Source: Argopecten irradians (taxonomy: Eukaryota > Mollusca > Bivalvia > Pectinida > Pectinidae). Taken from it: DNA of 64,000 bases. The DNA is taken from the NCBI RefSeq assembly GCF_041381155.1, contig NC_091142.1:41713604-41777603 (forward strand), in the 5' to 3' direction. Numbering within the stretch: position 1 is the stretch's first letter; each line of letters starts with the position of its first letter. Positions 23,630 through 34,310 of this stretch are shown in pieces. Made by a program: the position numbers and the translations under genes. The notes under the pieces were generated by a model. The model was not told the DNA's origin, ran no database searches, and worked only from the letters and a program-made list of their open reading frames with translations.

Positions 23630-24640
23630 GTTGTGTCCCTAATTATCTTAATAGTCTGTCGTGTAAATTATCTGGTCCTGTTGCTTTGTGTGGGTTGATG
23701 TTTTAAGGAGTTTGTCTATTGCTTGTTGTTTAATGTTAATTTCAGGCTTGACTGGGTGTATTGATAGTCCTTTTTCTGGTATGGTCTGATCCTCTTCTGT
23801 TGAGGAGGAGGATTTAATATGTACATTTAATATGTATGCCTTACAAGTGGTGTCTGTCATTAGGTGTCCATCCTTTATTAGTGATATGGTATATGTGTTC
23901 TCTCTTCTTGTATGGGGGAAATAGGGGTTGTATTTTCTTCTATTCTGGGTTGACTGTTGCTCGCACATCTATTGGTAGGTATTTTATAAGTTTTTCCATG
24001 TAATTTAGATATGCATTTCTAGTGCGTTATTGTAGTTTTGATTTGCATACTTTGCATTTCTGCTTGAACTCTTGATCTTGTTTGGTTTTGCTCGGTATAT
24101 GTAGTTTTTTACATTTTCATTTCTTCATGAATCGACGTATGGGTTGTGTTATCCGTGGCAATCTAGATTTTTATGTGATGTGTTTTGTGGTATGTTTTTG
24201 TCTATCGAGTCATTAAGTGTGTTTTTAATAAGATTCCAGAGGTCGTGTATCGTTTGGTTTGTTGATTCCTCCAGTTTCGTGTTGACGTGAGTCGGGTCAT
24301 TTCTAATAGTGTCCCAGTTTTCTTTACCGAATAAGGGGATGTCACTGGGCTGCTTCCTAATTTTCTTGAGTCGCACCACAATTTCAGTGAATATGATGTG
24401 ATCTTGTTGAGAATTGAAGGGCGATTTGTTAGTGTTAGGTCAAGAATGCGGTCACCTCTAGTTTTGTTGGTTGTCATTTGTGTGAGAGAGTTGTCTTCTT
24501 TGATATCAACTAGTTGTTGATGAAGTTTTGTGTCTGTTTTACATCGAATTGTTGTGTTGTTATTTCAAGCTATGTGTGGTAAATTGAAGTCTCCGCTCTT
24601 GAAAGTAATTATGTTGTTGTTATGTCCTAGTCTATTCATG
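23630..24640 (-). mobile_element. LINE fragment (endonuclease end to RT start), frame-broken
   Basis: Read on the minus strand: FKSGDFNLPHIA (near 24605-24570, the GDFN motif), then TRGDRILDLTLTNRPS (near 24450), a linker containing EIVVRLKKIRKQP, then IKQQAIDKLLKTSTHTK near 23730, which resembles the first block of a Jockey/CR1-group RT. Frameshifts and an abrupt end within the RT leave only an inert relic. Confidence 0.7.
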
Positions 24641-24759
24641 GGGGATTTCTAAATAAATCATGAAAATAAAACTTACCGCCGAAAGTTTAAATACTGACAA
24701 TTTGCAGAAAATTCATGATACACGGTAAAAATTGTGTTATTGGACGGACCATATAAAGA

Positions 24760-26310
24760 GGTTGAGGAACTATCAATTATATTCAATGATCTGGGTTACC
24801 ATACCACGAGAAGAGACTGAGGGATTTTAAACTGTATTCAATGATCGTGTCCAACAGACCACATAAACAGGCGAAGGAACTATAAAATGTTTTGATCATC
24901 ATTGTCAACTGACCACGTAAACAGGCTGAGGAACTACAACTGTATTTAATGATCATGGTCATCAGACCACGTAAACAGACTGCGGTACTAAAAACTGTAT
25001 TTAATGATCATGGTCATCAGACCACAGAAACAGGCTGAGGAACTACAAACTGTTTTGATGATCATGGTCAACAGACCACGTAAACAGGCTGCTGAACTAC
25101 AACTGTATGTAATGATCATGGTCATCAGACAATGTAAACAGACTGAGGAACTACAAACTGTATTTAATGATCATGGTCATCAGACCACGTAAACAGACTG
25201 CGGAACTACAAACTGTATTTAATGATCATGGTCATCAGACCACGTAAACAAGCTGAGAAACTACAAACTGTTTTGATGATCATGGTCAACAGACCACGTA
25301 AACAGACTGAGGAACTACAAATGTATTTAATGATCATGGTCATCAGACCATGTAAACAGACTGAGGAACTACAAACTGTATTTAATGATCATGGTCAACA
25401 TACCACGTAAACAGACTGAGGAACTACAAACTGTATTTAATGATCATGGTCAACATACCACGTAAACAGGCTGAGGAACTACAAACTGTATTTAAATAAT
25501 GGTCATCAGACCACGTAAATAGGCTGAGGAACTATCACGGTTATCAAACCACGTAAACAGGCTGAGGAACTACAAACTGTATTTAAAGCCACACTGTACG
25601 TAACTATCAAAAAATCAAGTTAAATTCGACTCCGATATTGTTAGTATTTGTCGATGTAGTTGAAATTAAGATATATTAAAGAATATTTAGAATGTTTTTT
25701 AATAGCTTTGGTACAGTAGTTGTTGAAAGTCGATACATGTAAACTTGCCTTCATTTTAAACTGGTCGTCATAGAACTAGTTACGATTATTGCCGAACGGA
25801 AATCGGAAAGTTCATGACTCGTTTTCGGAAGAGTTCGGACAGACGTTACGTAGTTACTGTAGTCACATGACGTTCTCGGCAACGACGTTACAATGTCGGC
25901 AAATTTCGGTGTGTTTGACTAAGTGGGACCCACCTAGCGATGTTTAATATTTATTTGTTTTTTATCAAAATATTCCGAATCATAATCGCTCATTTTGACT
26001 TCGATTCAGTCCTGTCTCTGCATGATTTACAACAAAAAAATTTTCAACATTCTTTTTAATCATGAAAAAACAAGAAAAAATACGGATATTGGGCCTTTAA
26101 TGATCATGGTCATCAGACCATGTAAACAGGCTGAGGAACTACAAACTGTTTTGATGATCATGGTCATCAGACCACGTAAGCAGACCGAGGAACTACAAAC
26201 TGTATTTAATGATCATGGTCAACATACCACGTGAAGAGGCTGGGTAACTATGATTGTATTCAATGACCTTGGTCAACGGACCACATGAACAGGCTGAGAC
26301 TAAGATATAT
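24760..26310. repeat. Minisatellite of about 54 bp, split by an insertion
   Basis: Units contain TGATCATGGTCATCAGACCA, CGTAAACAGGCTGAGGAACT and ACAAACTGTATTTAA. The array runs 24760-25586 and resumes at 26097-26310. It is interrupted by the 510-bp element at 25587-26096, after which the unit continues in register. Short frames (MIMVIRPRKQAEELQ) recur but are repeat artefacts. Confidence 0.92.
25587..26096. mobile_element. 510-bp TTAA-flanked insertion in the minisatellite
   Basis: The uninterrupted unit reads CTGTATTTAATGATCATGG. Here it is CTGTATTTAA, then AGCCACACTG...ATTGGGCCT, then TTAATGATC. The four bases TTAA are duplicated exactly, and the element's ends are AGCC/GGCCT (weak inverted repeat). 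It has no coding frame. This is a clean internal proof of a TTAA-type insertion. Confidence 0.82.
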
Positions 26311-26699
26311 AATCAGTTGTATCATTATAACGCCTGTAGTTTGTTCCACATATCGTTATATACATGTTGCACCAATGCATATGTACAGCTATTGTTATAC
26401 TTTATTTCACGAAAAATAAGATGTCGCTGCAAAACCTCATCATCAACCTGCACCAAACACAATAAAATAAACATGATGCAAGGGGATCGTGATAAGCACT
26501 AGTGATGAGAAATCAACAATTTATGACAGCAAGTAATCTCTGTCTTTGATAATGTATAGGAAATAATTGATTATCCCACAGGGAAACAGATGGCAATTAT
26601 TTTGTCTGGATTGAGTAAAAGAAGCAGAAAATTATTCCAAATGTTTGTAGCACTATTCATTGCAGGAGTGTTGATAAAGTGCGTTTTTCACTGATGAAT

Positions 26700-26835
26700 A
26701 AATTATCGGTAACAGTACAAATCACTGATGCATTAATTAATTGTTTAGGAACGAACCGGACTTCAGGTGCAAACCACTGATGCATGCAATAACTGTATAG
26801 GAACATACCGGACTTCAGTTCAAACCACTGATGTG
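26700..26835. repeat. Two-to-three-unit tandem repeat, about 60 bp
   Basis: Repeats CACTGATGCAT...TAGGAACGAACCGGACTTCAG and a diverged second unit with CATACCGGACTTCAGTTCAA. Confidence 0.6.
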
Positions 26836-26960
26836 TAACAGGAGAGGAGAAAATGTAGCGGATTCGAACGCCGGACCCTCCGAACACTAGCCGAGTGCTC
26901 TACCGACTGAGCTACTTGGTCACCGATGATCGACCCAGTCCAATCCCGCTACACGCCTCC
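26836..26960 (-). mobile_element. tRNA-derived SINE, copy 1
   Basis: Read on the minus strand: GGTGACCAAGTAGCTCAGTC holds an A box, and GGCGTTCGAATCC is a B box, as in a tRNA gene. The end TTTTCTCCTCTCCTGTTACA is shared with the copies at 27037 and 52850. These tails and mismatched stems show SINE copies, not tRNA genes. Confidence 0.75.
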
Positions 26961-27036
26961 CTCCTTTCTCGAAGTATTCGCCCTCGAAGACACACGAGAC
27001 CCTTCCAAACACCACCACCGTGGGTTATTTAATTGG

Positions 27037-27175
27037 GTGCCAATTCTGTAACAGGAGAGGAGTTAATGTAGCGGCCAGACCGGGATTCGAACCCGGGACC
27101 CTCCGAATACTAGCCGAATGCTCTACCGAATGAGCTACCTGGTCACCGATGATCGACCTAGTCCAATCCTACGAT
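27037..27175 (-). mobile_element. tRNA-derived SINE, copy 2
   Basis: On the minus strand, GACCAGGTAGCTCATTCGGT...CCCGGGTTCGAATCCCGG folds as a near-complete tRNA with acceptor stem GACCAGG against TCTGGCC (one mismatch) and anticodon loop CTAGTAT (AGT). It ends in the same CTCCTCTCCTGTTACA tail as copy 1, about 80 bases away. Confidence 0.75.
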
Positions 27176-27189
27176 GGCCGACAGCGACC

Positions 27190-27345
27190 GTCACCTCGTA
27201 CACGCATATTAGAAAAATGTGTACCTGAAAAATGTGTACCATGACACCTTACACGAAAAATGTGTACCATCATATCACTTCGTACATGCGATTTGGGAAA
27301 ATGTGTACACGAAAAATGTGTCCAATCACAAATTGCATGTACACT
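27190..27345. repeat. Degenerate tandem repeat with GAAAAATGTGTACC
   Basis: Five or six variants of GAAAAATGTGTACC occur at irregular 15-50 base spacing, just upstream of the first exon of the HECT gene. Confidence 0.6.
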
Positions 27346-27535
27346 TTTTCTGTGACCTATAGCAATACCCCCTCAACCCATACTACTGTAATTAAATCGA
27401 CAGCATTCCAAAGCGCGATAAGGCGTGATTAATGAGTAGATATTGTTTCTGCGAGACGCAGACTCATCGCGCCGGGCTCTCGCACATTTACCTGGTGGGG
27501 GAAGAAGAAACCTCAGTTGTATTCAAAACTAAAAA

Positions 27536-27735
27536 ATGTAAGTTTTACATTCTATTAAATATCTTGTTATGAGTTGAAGTTTTATACAAAAATACAATTT
27601 CACGAAGGATATTGAATTTATTCACAAAACTTATTGATAGGTCTTACATATCTATACGGAACAGCGATGGAGAGGACTCTACAATTATCTACTTCTCAGT
27701 GCCTGCTGATGGGAATCTTACCCTCGATGATTTAC
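27536..27735 (+). CDS. HECT gene: split start codon and exon 2 (TDP-43-like N-terminal domain, first half)
   Basis: An upstream exon ends ...AAAAAAT before GTAAGTTT (donor at 27538), and the next exon starts at 27641 with G after TTATTGATAG. Joining AT to G makes ATG, giving MSYISIRNSDGEDSTI. This aligns by eye with the start of TDP-43 N-terminal domains (M-S-E-Y-I-R-V...). The exon ends at 27735 with one spare base before GTAAGT. The split-ATG reading is inference, supported by phase and by the family's usual start. Confidence 0.6.
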
Positions 27736-28278
27736 GTAAGTCTGGAAATATTACCACCGTGATGTCAACCGTTAAATATGAATTAAGTATGATCTTATTT
27801 TGTCTCTTGAAATCGATACAATTCTTATATAAAAAGAATCCGTTGTTATTCAAATTAGGACATGTATGGTCAATAATAAAGCGGAAGACTCTTAGTATTT
27901 ATACAAAATTGTCTTATCCGTGTGATTTTCAGTCTTGTAAATCTGCCTATGCTGGATTTGAAGTCGAACCACAACATTACAATACCTACATATGTATGTG
28001 TTTAAAACTGTGAAAACACTTCAATTCAGCTACAAGTGGAATGTTTTAAAGTGAAAAATATTTTATTACTGAATTTGAACATATCGCTTTAGAATCATGG
28101 ATATTTATTGTATCGACAAAAACACGTTTTACATTCACATTAAAAAAATAATAGCCATTTCGGATATGGAATGTACTTTCACTTTTCATTATTCTTATAG
28201 TTAACTGTAAAATGTGCAACCATAAACAGATGGATACAGCTCTTCTTATGCTTTATTGTAATATAATTTCACTTCTAG

Positions 28279-28431
28279 GAACTGCATTCCCTTGCGCAGC
28301 ATCATTTAGATATCGAGATCAAAATGACGACAAACAACACCATATTCCAAGCCGAGATAATGTATTTATCGAGCCGAATGGAGGGTGGCATCAGCAAGGA
28401 CGAATGTACCTTGCAGTAAATAATGTGCATA
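28279..28431 (+). CDS. HECT gene: TDP-43-like N-terminal domain, second half
   Basis: The acceptor is ACTTCTAG and the donor GTAAGTTG. The 50 full codons include TAFPCAASFRYRDQND and FIEPNGGWHQQGRMYLAVNN. These positions correspond to the TDP-43 pattern F-G-A-GLRYRN...L--P--GWGN-VYVVNY, with Gly-Trp and the final hydrophobic strand conserved. The TDP-43 N-terminal domain has a ubiquitin-like fold that drives self-association, so oligomerisation is a possible role. It is in phase 1 at both ends. Confidence 0.65.
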
Positions 28432-28672
28432 GTAAGTTGATTTATATCATAATGCAATAATTTACGATGAATTATCATATGCATTGAAATTTCCATCAAA
28501 TTACTTTGAAATGAACTAAGAACTAGCGATATGTATGATTCAATATAAATGACATTTTATATAATAAGTAAACATATATCAACATTGTATTTGGGATGGA
28601 AAAATGAATCTAAATATCGTTTATTGTGTACGTTTATCTATCATTTCTACCCACTGTCATTCATTTGAATAG

Positions 28673-28810
28673 ATTATGATGGAAATTGCTTTGGGATGTT
28701 TGAGTCATATCGTAGACGAGTGTCCACAAAGCGTAAAGATGGAGCTTCCAACAGAGCTTTAAAAAAAAAAAAAAAACCGCAAGAAAAAGAAAGATTCGGG
28801 AGTAGCAACG
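28673..28810 (+). CDS. HECT gene: basic linker exon (possible nuclear localisation signal)
   Basis: Bounded by TTTGAATAG and a weak donor GTATTG. Encodes RRRVSTKRKDG and, through a 16-A run, LKKKKKPQEKER, a dense basic segment resembling a bipartite nuclear localisation signal. Phase 1 in and out. The A-run is a natural site for indel error. TDP-43 also carries basic signals soon after its N-terminal domain, but this sequence is not directly alignable. Confidence 0.6.
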
Positions 28811-29151
28811 GTATTGTGTGTTTTAGATACTGCATATACTTAAAATTATTTTTAACGATTCGGTGTTACTGAAAAAGCAAGTTAAAATAAAAACAATAAA
28901 TGTATGATGAGCAACAATTGGACTAGCTGTCTTATGCATATTAAAGTTGTATTAGGTATGGTATGGATAGTATTGAAAAGGACCATTTCAAGTAAGTAAT
29001 GTTGATTTTATTGCAAAAAATTGTTAATTATCACAGGAATCGATTTTGGTCTTTGAATCATATATAGTATAAGTGATCAATAAAAGAATTAAAGATATTA
29101 AAGTGACATGATATCATCATGCTGTTAAAGATTAAAAACTTTTCATTTCAG

Positions 29152-29489
29152 GTTCGTATTGGTCGCGGCCATTTCAAAAATTGTGTATTTTCGAAGATCT
29201 CATCTACAAGCCTATCAGGATGTGGCGGAATCGTTATTGTAGGGCCATTTTCCAAACAGACAACACAGCTACTGAAATCAAACAAGCCGCATTTGAAAAA
29301 TTCTGTCAAAAGAGTAGAATGTTTCGGCAAAAATATAAACGATATAACCAATTTATCTTGTGTATCCTGATGGATCCCTTGATGTTAACTTGCCCGGATC
29401 AACGGAAGAATTTTCTTTGTTGGGATACAGAAACAGTTTAGACCCAAGCAAGCGTTTTGATAGACTCCGGCTCTACATTTGCTGCAAAG
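29152..29489 (+). pseudogene. HECT gene: exon 5, unknown domain, frameshifted
   Basis: The acceptor is TTTCATTTCAG and the donor GTCAGC after AAAG. The first frame reads SYWSRPFQKLCIFEDLIYKP and AFEKFCQKSRMFRQKYKRYN. Near 29358 the sense frame jumps to VYPDGSLDVNLPGSTEEF and FDRLRLYICC. Exon length is 338, two bases off the length needed to keep frame, so either one base is missing or two are extra. The first frame stops at TAG soon after. The domain is unknown to me. Its second half (Y-DG---LPGS-EEF-L--Y) may be part of a beta-grasp fold. Confidence 0.6.
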
Positions 29490-29849
29490 GTCAGCAAGTA
29501 GATGCGACAAAATTATTGTGTTTTTATCATAATAATAGAGTAATTATGATGATACATTGTATTGGTTGAGGATAGAATTACCTGTTTAGGCTAGCTAATA
29601 TTCCAATGGAATTAAAAAAACATTGTATCTCCTGAAGTAGATATAATAAAAATATTGAGACAAGACTTAGTTGTTGATGTAAACAATAGCAATTCATAAT
29701 ACAGTTATTTCATTACATGTCTTAAGATGGGCTTTCAATACAATAATTACAAAATAGTATCACAGCAGCAACAAAATATATGTATTGCTTAACTCTTTGG
29801 TTTTCACTAAAATAGCTTGATAGGTTATAATTCGCCTGCTTTTTTCCAG

Positions 29850-30046
29850 ACAACTACGACTTAAATGCAGTAGAAATTTTGACCGATGACTCAAGTTCAT
29901 CCGATGAATTGCCTAGCTTATCTGTCAGGACATCAAGACATGATACAGACCAAAACAATGAAACGATCCCACTGACAGTCGATGTGAGGTTCTATTACAA
30001 AGAAGAGCAATTCACTAAAAGCTTTCCAAACAATACCAAAGGTTCG
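29850..30046 (+). CDS. HECT gene: exon 6, acidic Ser-rich linker
   Basis: The acceptor is CTTTTTTCCAG and the donor GTAAGTAA. It begins with two bases completing GAC and ends in phase 0. Encodes ILTDDSSSSDELPSL, which resembles a casein-kinase-2 target or SUMO-interacting stretch, then TVDVRFYYKEEQFTKSF, which starts a strand-turn-strand unit continued in the next exon. Confidence 0.6.
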
Positions 30047-30453
30047 GTAAGTAAATGCATTACGGAACTAAGTTACATTGTATCTGTAGATAATGCAAAG
30101 ACCATTAATTATGTCTGTTGCAGACAATTTTGCATTCTATGTGGAGTCATACATATAATCATTCGACAAATGTGTGTCACCGTATGCAATTTATACTTGA
30201 TACCTTTTAGATGATAGCAGGTAGCAGGCACAGACATGACATCTTCAGTTTACATCTTATTTTATTTTGTAATTTTCTATAACTGAAATTAAAATGATTG
30301 GTTGATAATGAGACTATAATTTAGAGCATGCCATACAAAACAGCCGATGTTCCCAATTCCCATTTTACACAGTCCACCTCTGTCATCTAAGGTCTTTGTT
30401 ATTTGACCTCTTCCTTCACTATTTATAGCGTTTTGTTATTGTTTCTTCTTCAG

Positions 30454-30611
30454 GCTGTCATGAGCTATTTGAAAGGGCGATTGCAATTGGATAATGCAGC
30501 CTTTTTGATGAAAATAAAGGATAGCGACAAGGTCATACTCCCTAGCGACAGGTTGCTGGATGTCTCCGGAAATGATACAGTCATACGTGTTGACGTGGAG
30601 CCCCAAATAAG
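30454..30611 (+). CDS. HECT gene: exon 7, ubiquitin-like region
   Basis: The acceptor is CTTCTTCAG. The exon keeps phase 0 in and leaves two bases at the end. Encodes SYLKGRLQLDNAAFLMKI, then VILPSDRLLDVSGNDT and VIRVDVEPQI. Strand, helix and strand order with a central L--R-L--VSG turn suggests a beta-grasp (ubiquitin-like) fold spanning exons 6 and 7. This is judged from pattern only. Confidence 0.55.
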
Positions 30612-30832
30612 GTTCGACAAACATATTTTCCCCTCAAAAATAAAAGTTAAAGCTAACAAACACATAGATATTTGGCACTGGTAGATTGGACATCGGTTAA
30701 TATAATCTGAAGTATGGGAGGATTTCTCTGTTAATGCCGGTAATGTATTAAATTAAATGCATAATTAAATAGATATAATTGGATCATACATTGTAAAATA
30801 ATGAAACTTATGTTTGATTTAATTTCTTGCAG

Positions 30833-30936
30833 TGTCACCCGACCGGTTACACCTTCAGACCACTTACGTGCAAATGAAAACGTAGACGACACGCATATTG
30901 CAGAGGAGATTGTCAACAACACACTACCTCTAATGA
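30833..30936 (+). CDS. HECT gene: exon 8, linker to the HECT domain
   Basis: The acceptor is AATTTCTTGCAG. The first base completes AGT with exon 7. Encodes TRPVTPSDHLRANENVDDTH and IAEEIVNNTLPLMK. The 3' boundary is uncertain: a GTTATT donor after AAA gives phase 0, but the HECT exon needs phase 2. A better GTATGT donor farther on lies after an in-frame TAG. The mismatch is another sign of decay. Confidence 0.45.
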
Positions 30937-31030
30937 AAGTTATTTACGATTTTAAAGAATTGTAGCCTCGTATGTCTGGTATTAGTATTACATTTTAATC
31001 AAAACTGTATAACTTTTCAATGTATTTCAG

Positions 31031-31398
31031 GAGCGGAGTTTCGGACCCGACGTCAACGTTGCGAATATTTCAACAATTGTTCCTTCAGGGACGCCAATTG
31101 GACGTCGAAGATGTATCAACAGTAATGGAAGGGGACACTTCCCCCATATTCATCAGTAGACACAATCTGTTTGCGGAAAATTGCGAAGAATTGGAATTAA
31201 TTTCCAATATTCGCTTTCCGATGGAAGTAAACTTCCATATTGAAGCTGCGGCGGATTATGGTGGTCTACGGAAAGAATAGTTCGAATCCATGGTTAAGGA
31301 AATAATTGAAAGATTGATTCGGGAAGATGGGCATTCTCTAAGGAAAGTAGAAGAAGCGTTGGCACGTCATCACTACTATAAGGTGGGGCTTGTCATTG
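31031..31398 (+). pseudogene. HECT gene: exon 9, HECT N-lobe start with in-frame TAG
   Basis: The acceptor is GTATTTCAG and the donor GTAAGTTG. Encodes TSTLRIFQQLFLQGRQ, NIRFPMEVNFHIEAAADYGG and LRKE, followed by TAG and FESMVKEIIERL. HECT domains have the hallmark -V-F-GE-A-D-GGPRREFF here, so TAG stands exactly where the first Phe of REFF is expected. One or two substitutions would account for it. After the stop the frame continues open and ends in phase 1, compatible with exon 10. Confidence 0.7.
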
Positions 31399-31959
31399 GT
31401 AAGTTGTTTTGTACAATATCTATTTATTGTAAACTAATTGTCCCTAATAGAATATGATGTTGAAAACATAGCTAGCTAGAGAACAAATGATTTCGTAAAA
31501 TGTATTTTTACAACAGGTGTATAAAGGATATGTTTAAAGTAGTTAGATTACGAAGTATTGTATTGGTAATATGAGCCGAAGCCTCGAATGAGCTATGATG
31601 TTACACGTCGTGCGAGATTAGATTGATATAATTTGTATTAAAATACCGTGCCGCTAATGATTGCATATTTCTTCGTTTTAATAGAGCGGTTTTCGGCTAT
31701 TTTATTTTTCATACCTACTTCGCGTTAATTGGGCCACATCAGACCTAGCCCAACGGACCTAATTGCCATAAATCTTTACTTGACTTGGAGGGAGGGGGAC
31801 ATTTAGGTACTGAGGGCTCGTGGTGTACTTAAACTCGTTAATTACTCCCAACGCCGGACTGAACACTGCTAGCCTTCTGCTAACTGTCCCCTAACACCCA
31901 CATGCTCCCTTATTGGACACTAATTATAAAAGAATATAGTTCTACAGATTAAACGTTAT

Positions 31960-32450
31960 GCCCTGCAGATACGTTGTTATAATTGTACCTGCTGCCCCTA
32001 TCTATTCATGATCGTAAAAGGCGACTAGATCTTTTCTTCTTCCTAATTGACTTTGTTCTTCCTAACATTTCCATTGACATCGCCTCACTTTTGGCCATCG
32101 ATTGAGCGCTTGCCCCTGTGTGGTAGGCTCTGGGTTCTGGCCGAGACACACCAAAGTCTATTAAAGTGGTAGTTTCTGCTTCTGTTTATCGTTCAGCATA
32201 CAGGGAGTAGGACGACTGGTTGGCCCGTTGTCAGTATAATGTGACCGGGTGGGGTGTGTGGCTTGGTGTCTTCAGTGGCATGCCTCAGTGATATAGCACT
32301 ATAAAAAGGGTAATATTTCCATTATACAAGAAGACACAAAACCAATGTACCGCAGACTCCCAAAACATCACCCCGCACTTCATACACGCTACATACTGCA
32401 TACATCACCATAGCTGTAAATAGGACGTTAAAATAATCAAACAAACAAAT
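31960..32450 (+). mobile_element. SINE with tRNA-like head and (CAAA)n tail
   Basis: GGCTCTGGGTTCTGGCCGAG holds a B-box-like sequence near 32135. The body includes GGCCCGTTGTCAGTATAATG and CACTATAAAAAGGG. The tail reads AGGACGTTAAAATAATCAAA then CAAACAAAT, like the 3' end of the RNase H LINE at 6570-6603 and the SINE at 40465. Body sequence is familiar from bivalve SINEs (from memory). Confidence 0.65.
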
Positions 32451-32494
32451 AACTACTACACACTAATGAGTATTAACTAAGAATTCTACACTAG

Positions 32495-32607
32495 GATCCG
32501 AGGTGCAGTGATCATTATTGGCACCTCAGGTGAAATACTGCGGCGTGTGTATGATATAACCGATTTTGGAAATCAAAGCGTGGTAATAAAGATAAATGAG
32601 ATTCCAA
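32495..32607 (+). CDS. Candidate orphan exon, unknown
   Basis: An AG acceptor (TTCTACACTAG) and GTAAGA donor bound an open frame with VIIIGTSGEILRRVYDITDF and GNQSVVIKINEIPS. It sits inside the long intron of the HECT gene but its phase does not fit between exons 9 and 10. It resembles single blades of beta-propeller repeats. May belong to an unseen gene or be chance. Confidence 0.25.
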
Positions 32608-32994
32608 GTAAGACTGGTCTAATATTTAGCTCTTGGTTAAAATGTATCGAACTGTGTATCAAAAGTACGTTGAAGGTCAATTTGAAACTGTATACATCAT
32701 CTGTAGCCATGATGACTTTTGGATGATTAACTGTTACATTTTTTGAACAGTTAGGGAGAACTTATATTTTTTTACAAGAGTACAATGTCTTTATTAAAAC
32801 TTCTATTAAAGCAATTTCGTCAATGCATTGTCTTAGTTGATAACACTGTAAACCGTAATAATTTTTTTTCAGTGGAAAATAATTTTACAGTTTTATTTCC
32901 AAATGATGTGATGTTTTGATTAGCTGAGGACACTCTGATACCGGACACCAGGAATATTCGAAAAAAATAATGATGTAAAGCTAGTATTGGTTAA

Positions 32995-33150
32995 ATATGT
33001 GTACAACAAAATGTTCACTGATTTGATATATGTATAACAAAATGTTCACTGATTTGATATATGTACAACAAAATGTTCACTGATTTAATATATGTACAAC
33101 AAAATGTTCACTGATTTGATATGTTTCCAACAAAGTGTTCAATAAATATT
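32995..33150. repeat. 34-bp minisatellite, about 4.5 units
   Basis: Units of ACAACAAAATGTTCACTGAT and TTGATATATGT repeat with few changes. Confidence 0.92.
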
Positions 33151-34059
33151 CTTAAACTGTCGCAAAGCCTGCAAAAATAATTATCTCTTTATTTTTTGTT
33201 CTGATAATACCGATATGTTCCATGAGGTTTAGTTCAATCATATTAAGAACCGGAGAGTGGAAACGATGCATTTTATGTATCTTTCCATGTTATATGATGC
33301 AGAAATCATCATAACAACAACTCGTTTGTTACAAATGCAAAACACGTGATGGTGTACTTGCTTATTTCCTTTGTTCTTCAAAGGGAGTATTAGTGTGAGA
33401 GTGAGAGTGTCCTAGACAAATACCTTTGATTACCGCATATCAAATCCCTCGACAGTAATCACAAAGTTGCCGATACAAATTTGAATGTTTGACTAATGTG
33501 TAGTTAACAGTTTACAGTAGTTAACAGTAGCTTGCAGAATTTTAGCACTTGGTATCTTTTACTTAATACGACTAAGACCACATTAAGATTTCGAAAATGC
33601 ATTTTGTAAATGTAGGCAACACTAACGGATTTAGAATCCACTATATAAGTAAAACCTGATCCGCTTGTCTCTCCTGTTATGGCTTAGCCATGGGCGACCT
33701 AATAATCCCACCAGAAAGCAATTAAGAAGGGGGAGGAAGGAAGCGGGGGCTTTGTTACTGCGATAACAGTGCTTTGTGTGTAGATGTTTCAATTACGTTA
33801 TATTTATTTTCAATTACATTTAAACTGTTAATTAGGTAATGACTGTTTGAAATATTAAGGATTCAAGTAATGACTGATAATTAACGCACCGGGATTTCAT
33901 AATGTTGTGTTCTCGACCCGCTTTTTAGAAATGTCACAAATAAAAGAAATAAAACAAATGTATAACTCAACACAATTGCACAACTCATCTAGACTACATT
34001 TATTATAATGCATCCAAGTCAGTTTCCAAATCTGTTTCCTGATTGATTGATTGATTGAT
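33151..34059. other. HECT gene intron, nothing recognised
   Basis: AT-rich sequence without motifs, inside the 5.3-kb intron between exons 9 and 10. Confidence 0.4.
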
Positions 34060-34310
34060 GGATGGTGCTTTACATCATTGCTCTGTTTAAAACCGAGCGG
34101 AGCTGGGACACTTATAAAGTTTCCTTCGTCTATCTGCTCTTTATATATCCCTCCAGAACTGTGCGATGTGGAGGAATGGGTTTTAGTTTAGGTTTCAGAC
34201 CTAAAACCCATTAATCACTCCCAATCCCGGACAGAGCACCGCGAGACCAGCAAAATTAATCTGCGGTACCTAATCCATCCCCTAACACTCATCTAGACAC
34301 TAATAACATA
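34060..34310. repeat. Dispersed repeat shared with about 31700-31935
   Basis: CACTCCCAATCCCGGACAGA and TCCCCTAACACTCATCTAGA correspond to ACTCCCAACGCCGGACTGAA and TCCCCTAACACCCACATG at 31845-31905. Two diverged copies of one repeat lie 2.4 kb apart in the same orientation. Confidence 0.55.

Noticed and set aside
24149-26234. Repeated short frames MIMVIRPRKQAEELQ
   Set aside because: Artefacts of the 54-bp minisatellite.
26853-27160. Two tRNA genes
   Set aside because: Shared non-tRNA tails, a mismatched acceptor stem and a third decayed copy identify SINEs.
32495-32607. Extra exon of the HECT gene between exons 9 and 10
   Set aside because: Phase does not fit, and exons 9 and 10 already join exactly without it.
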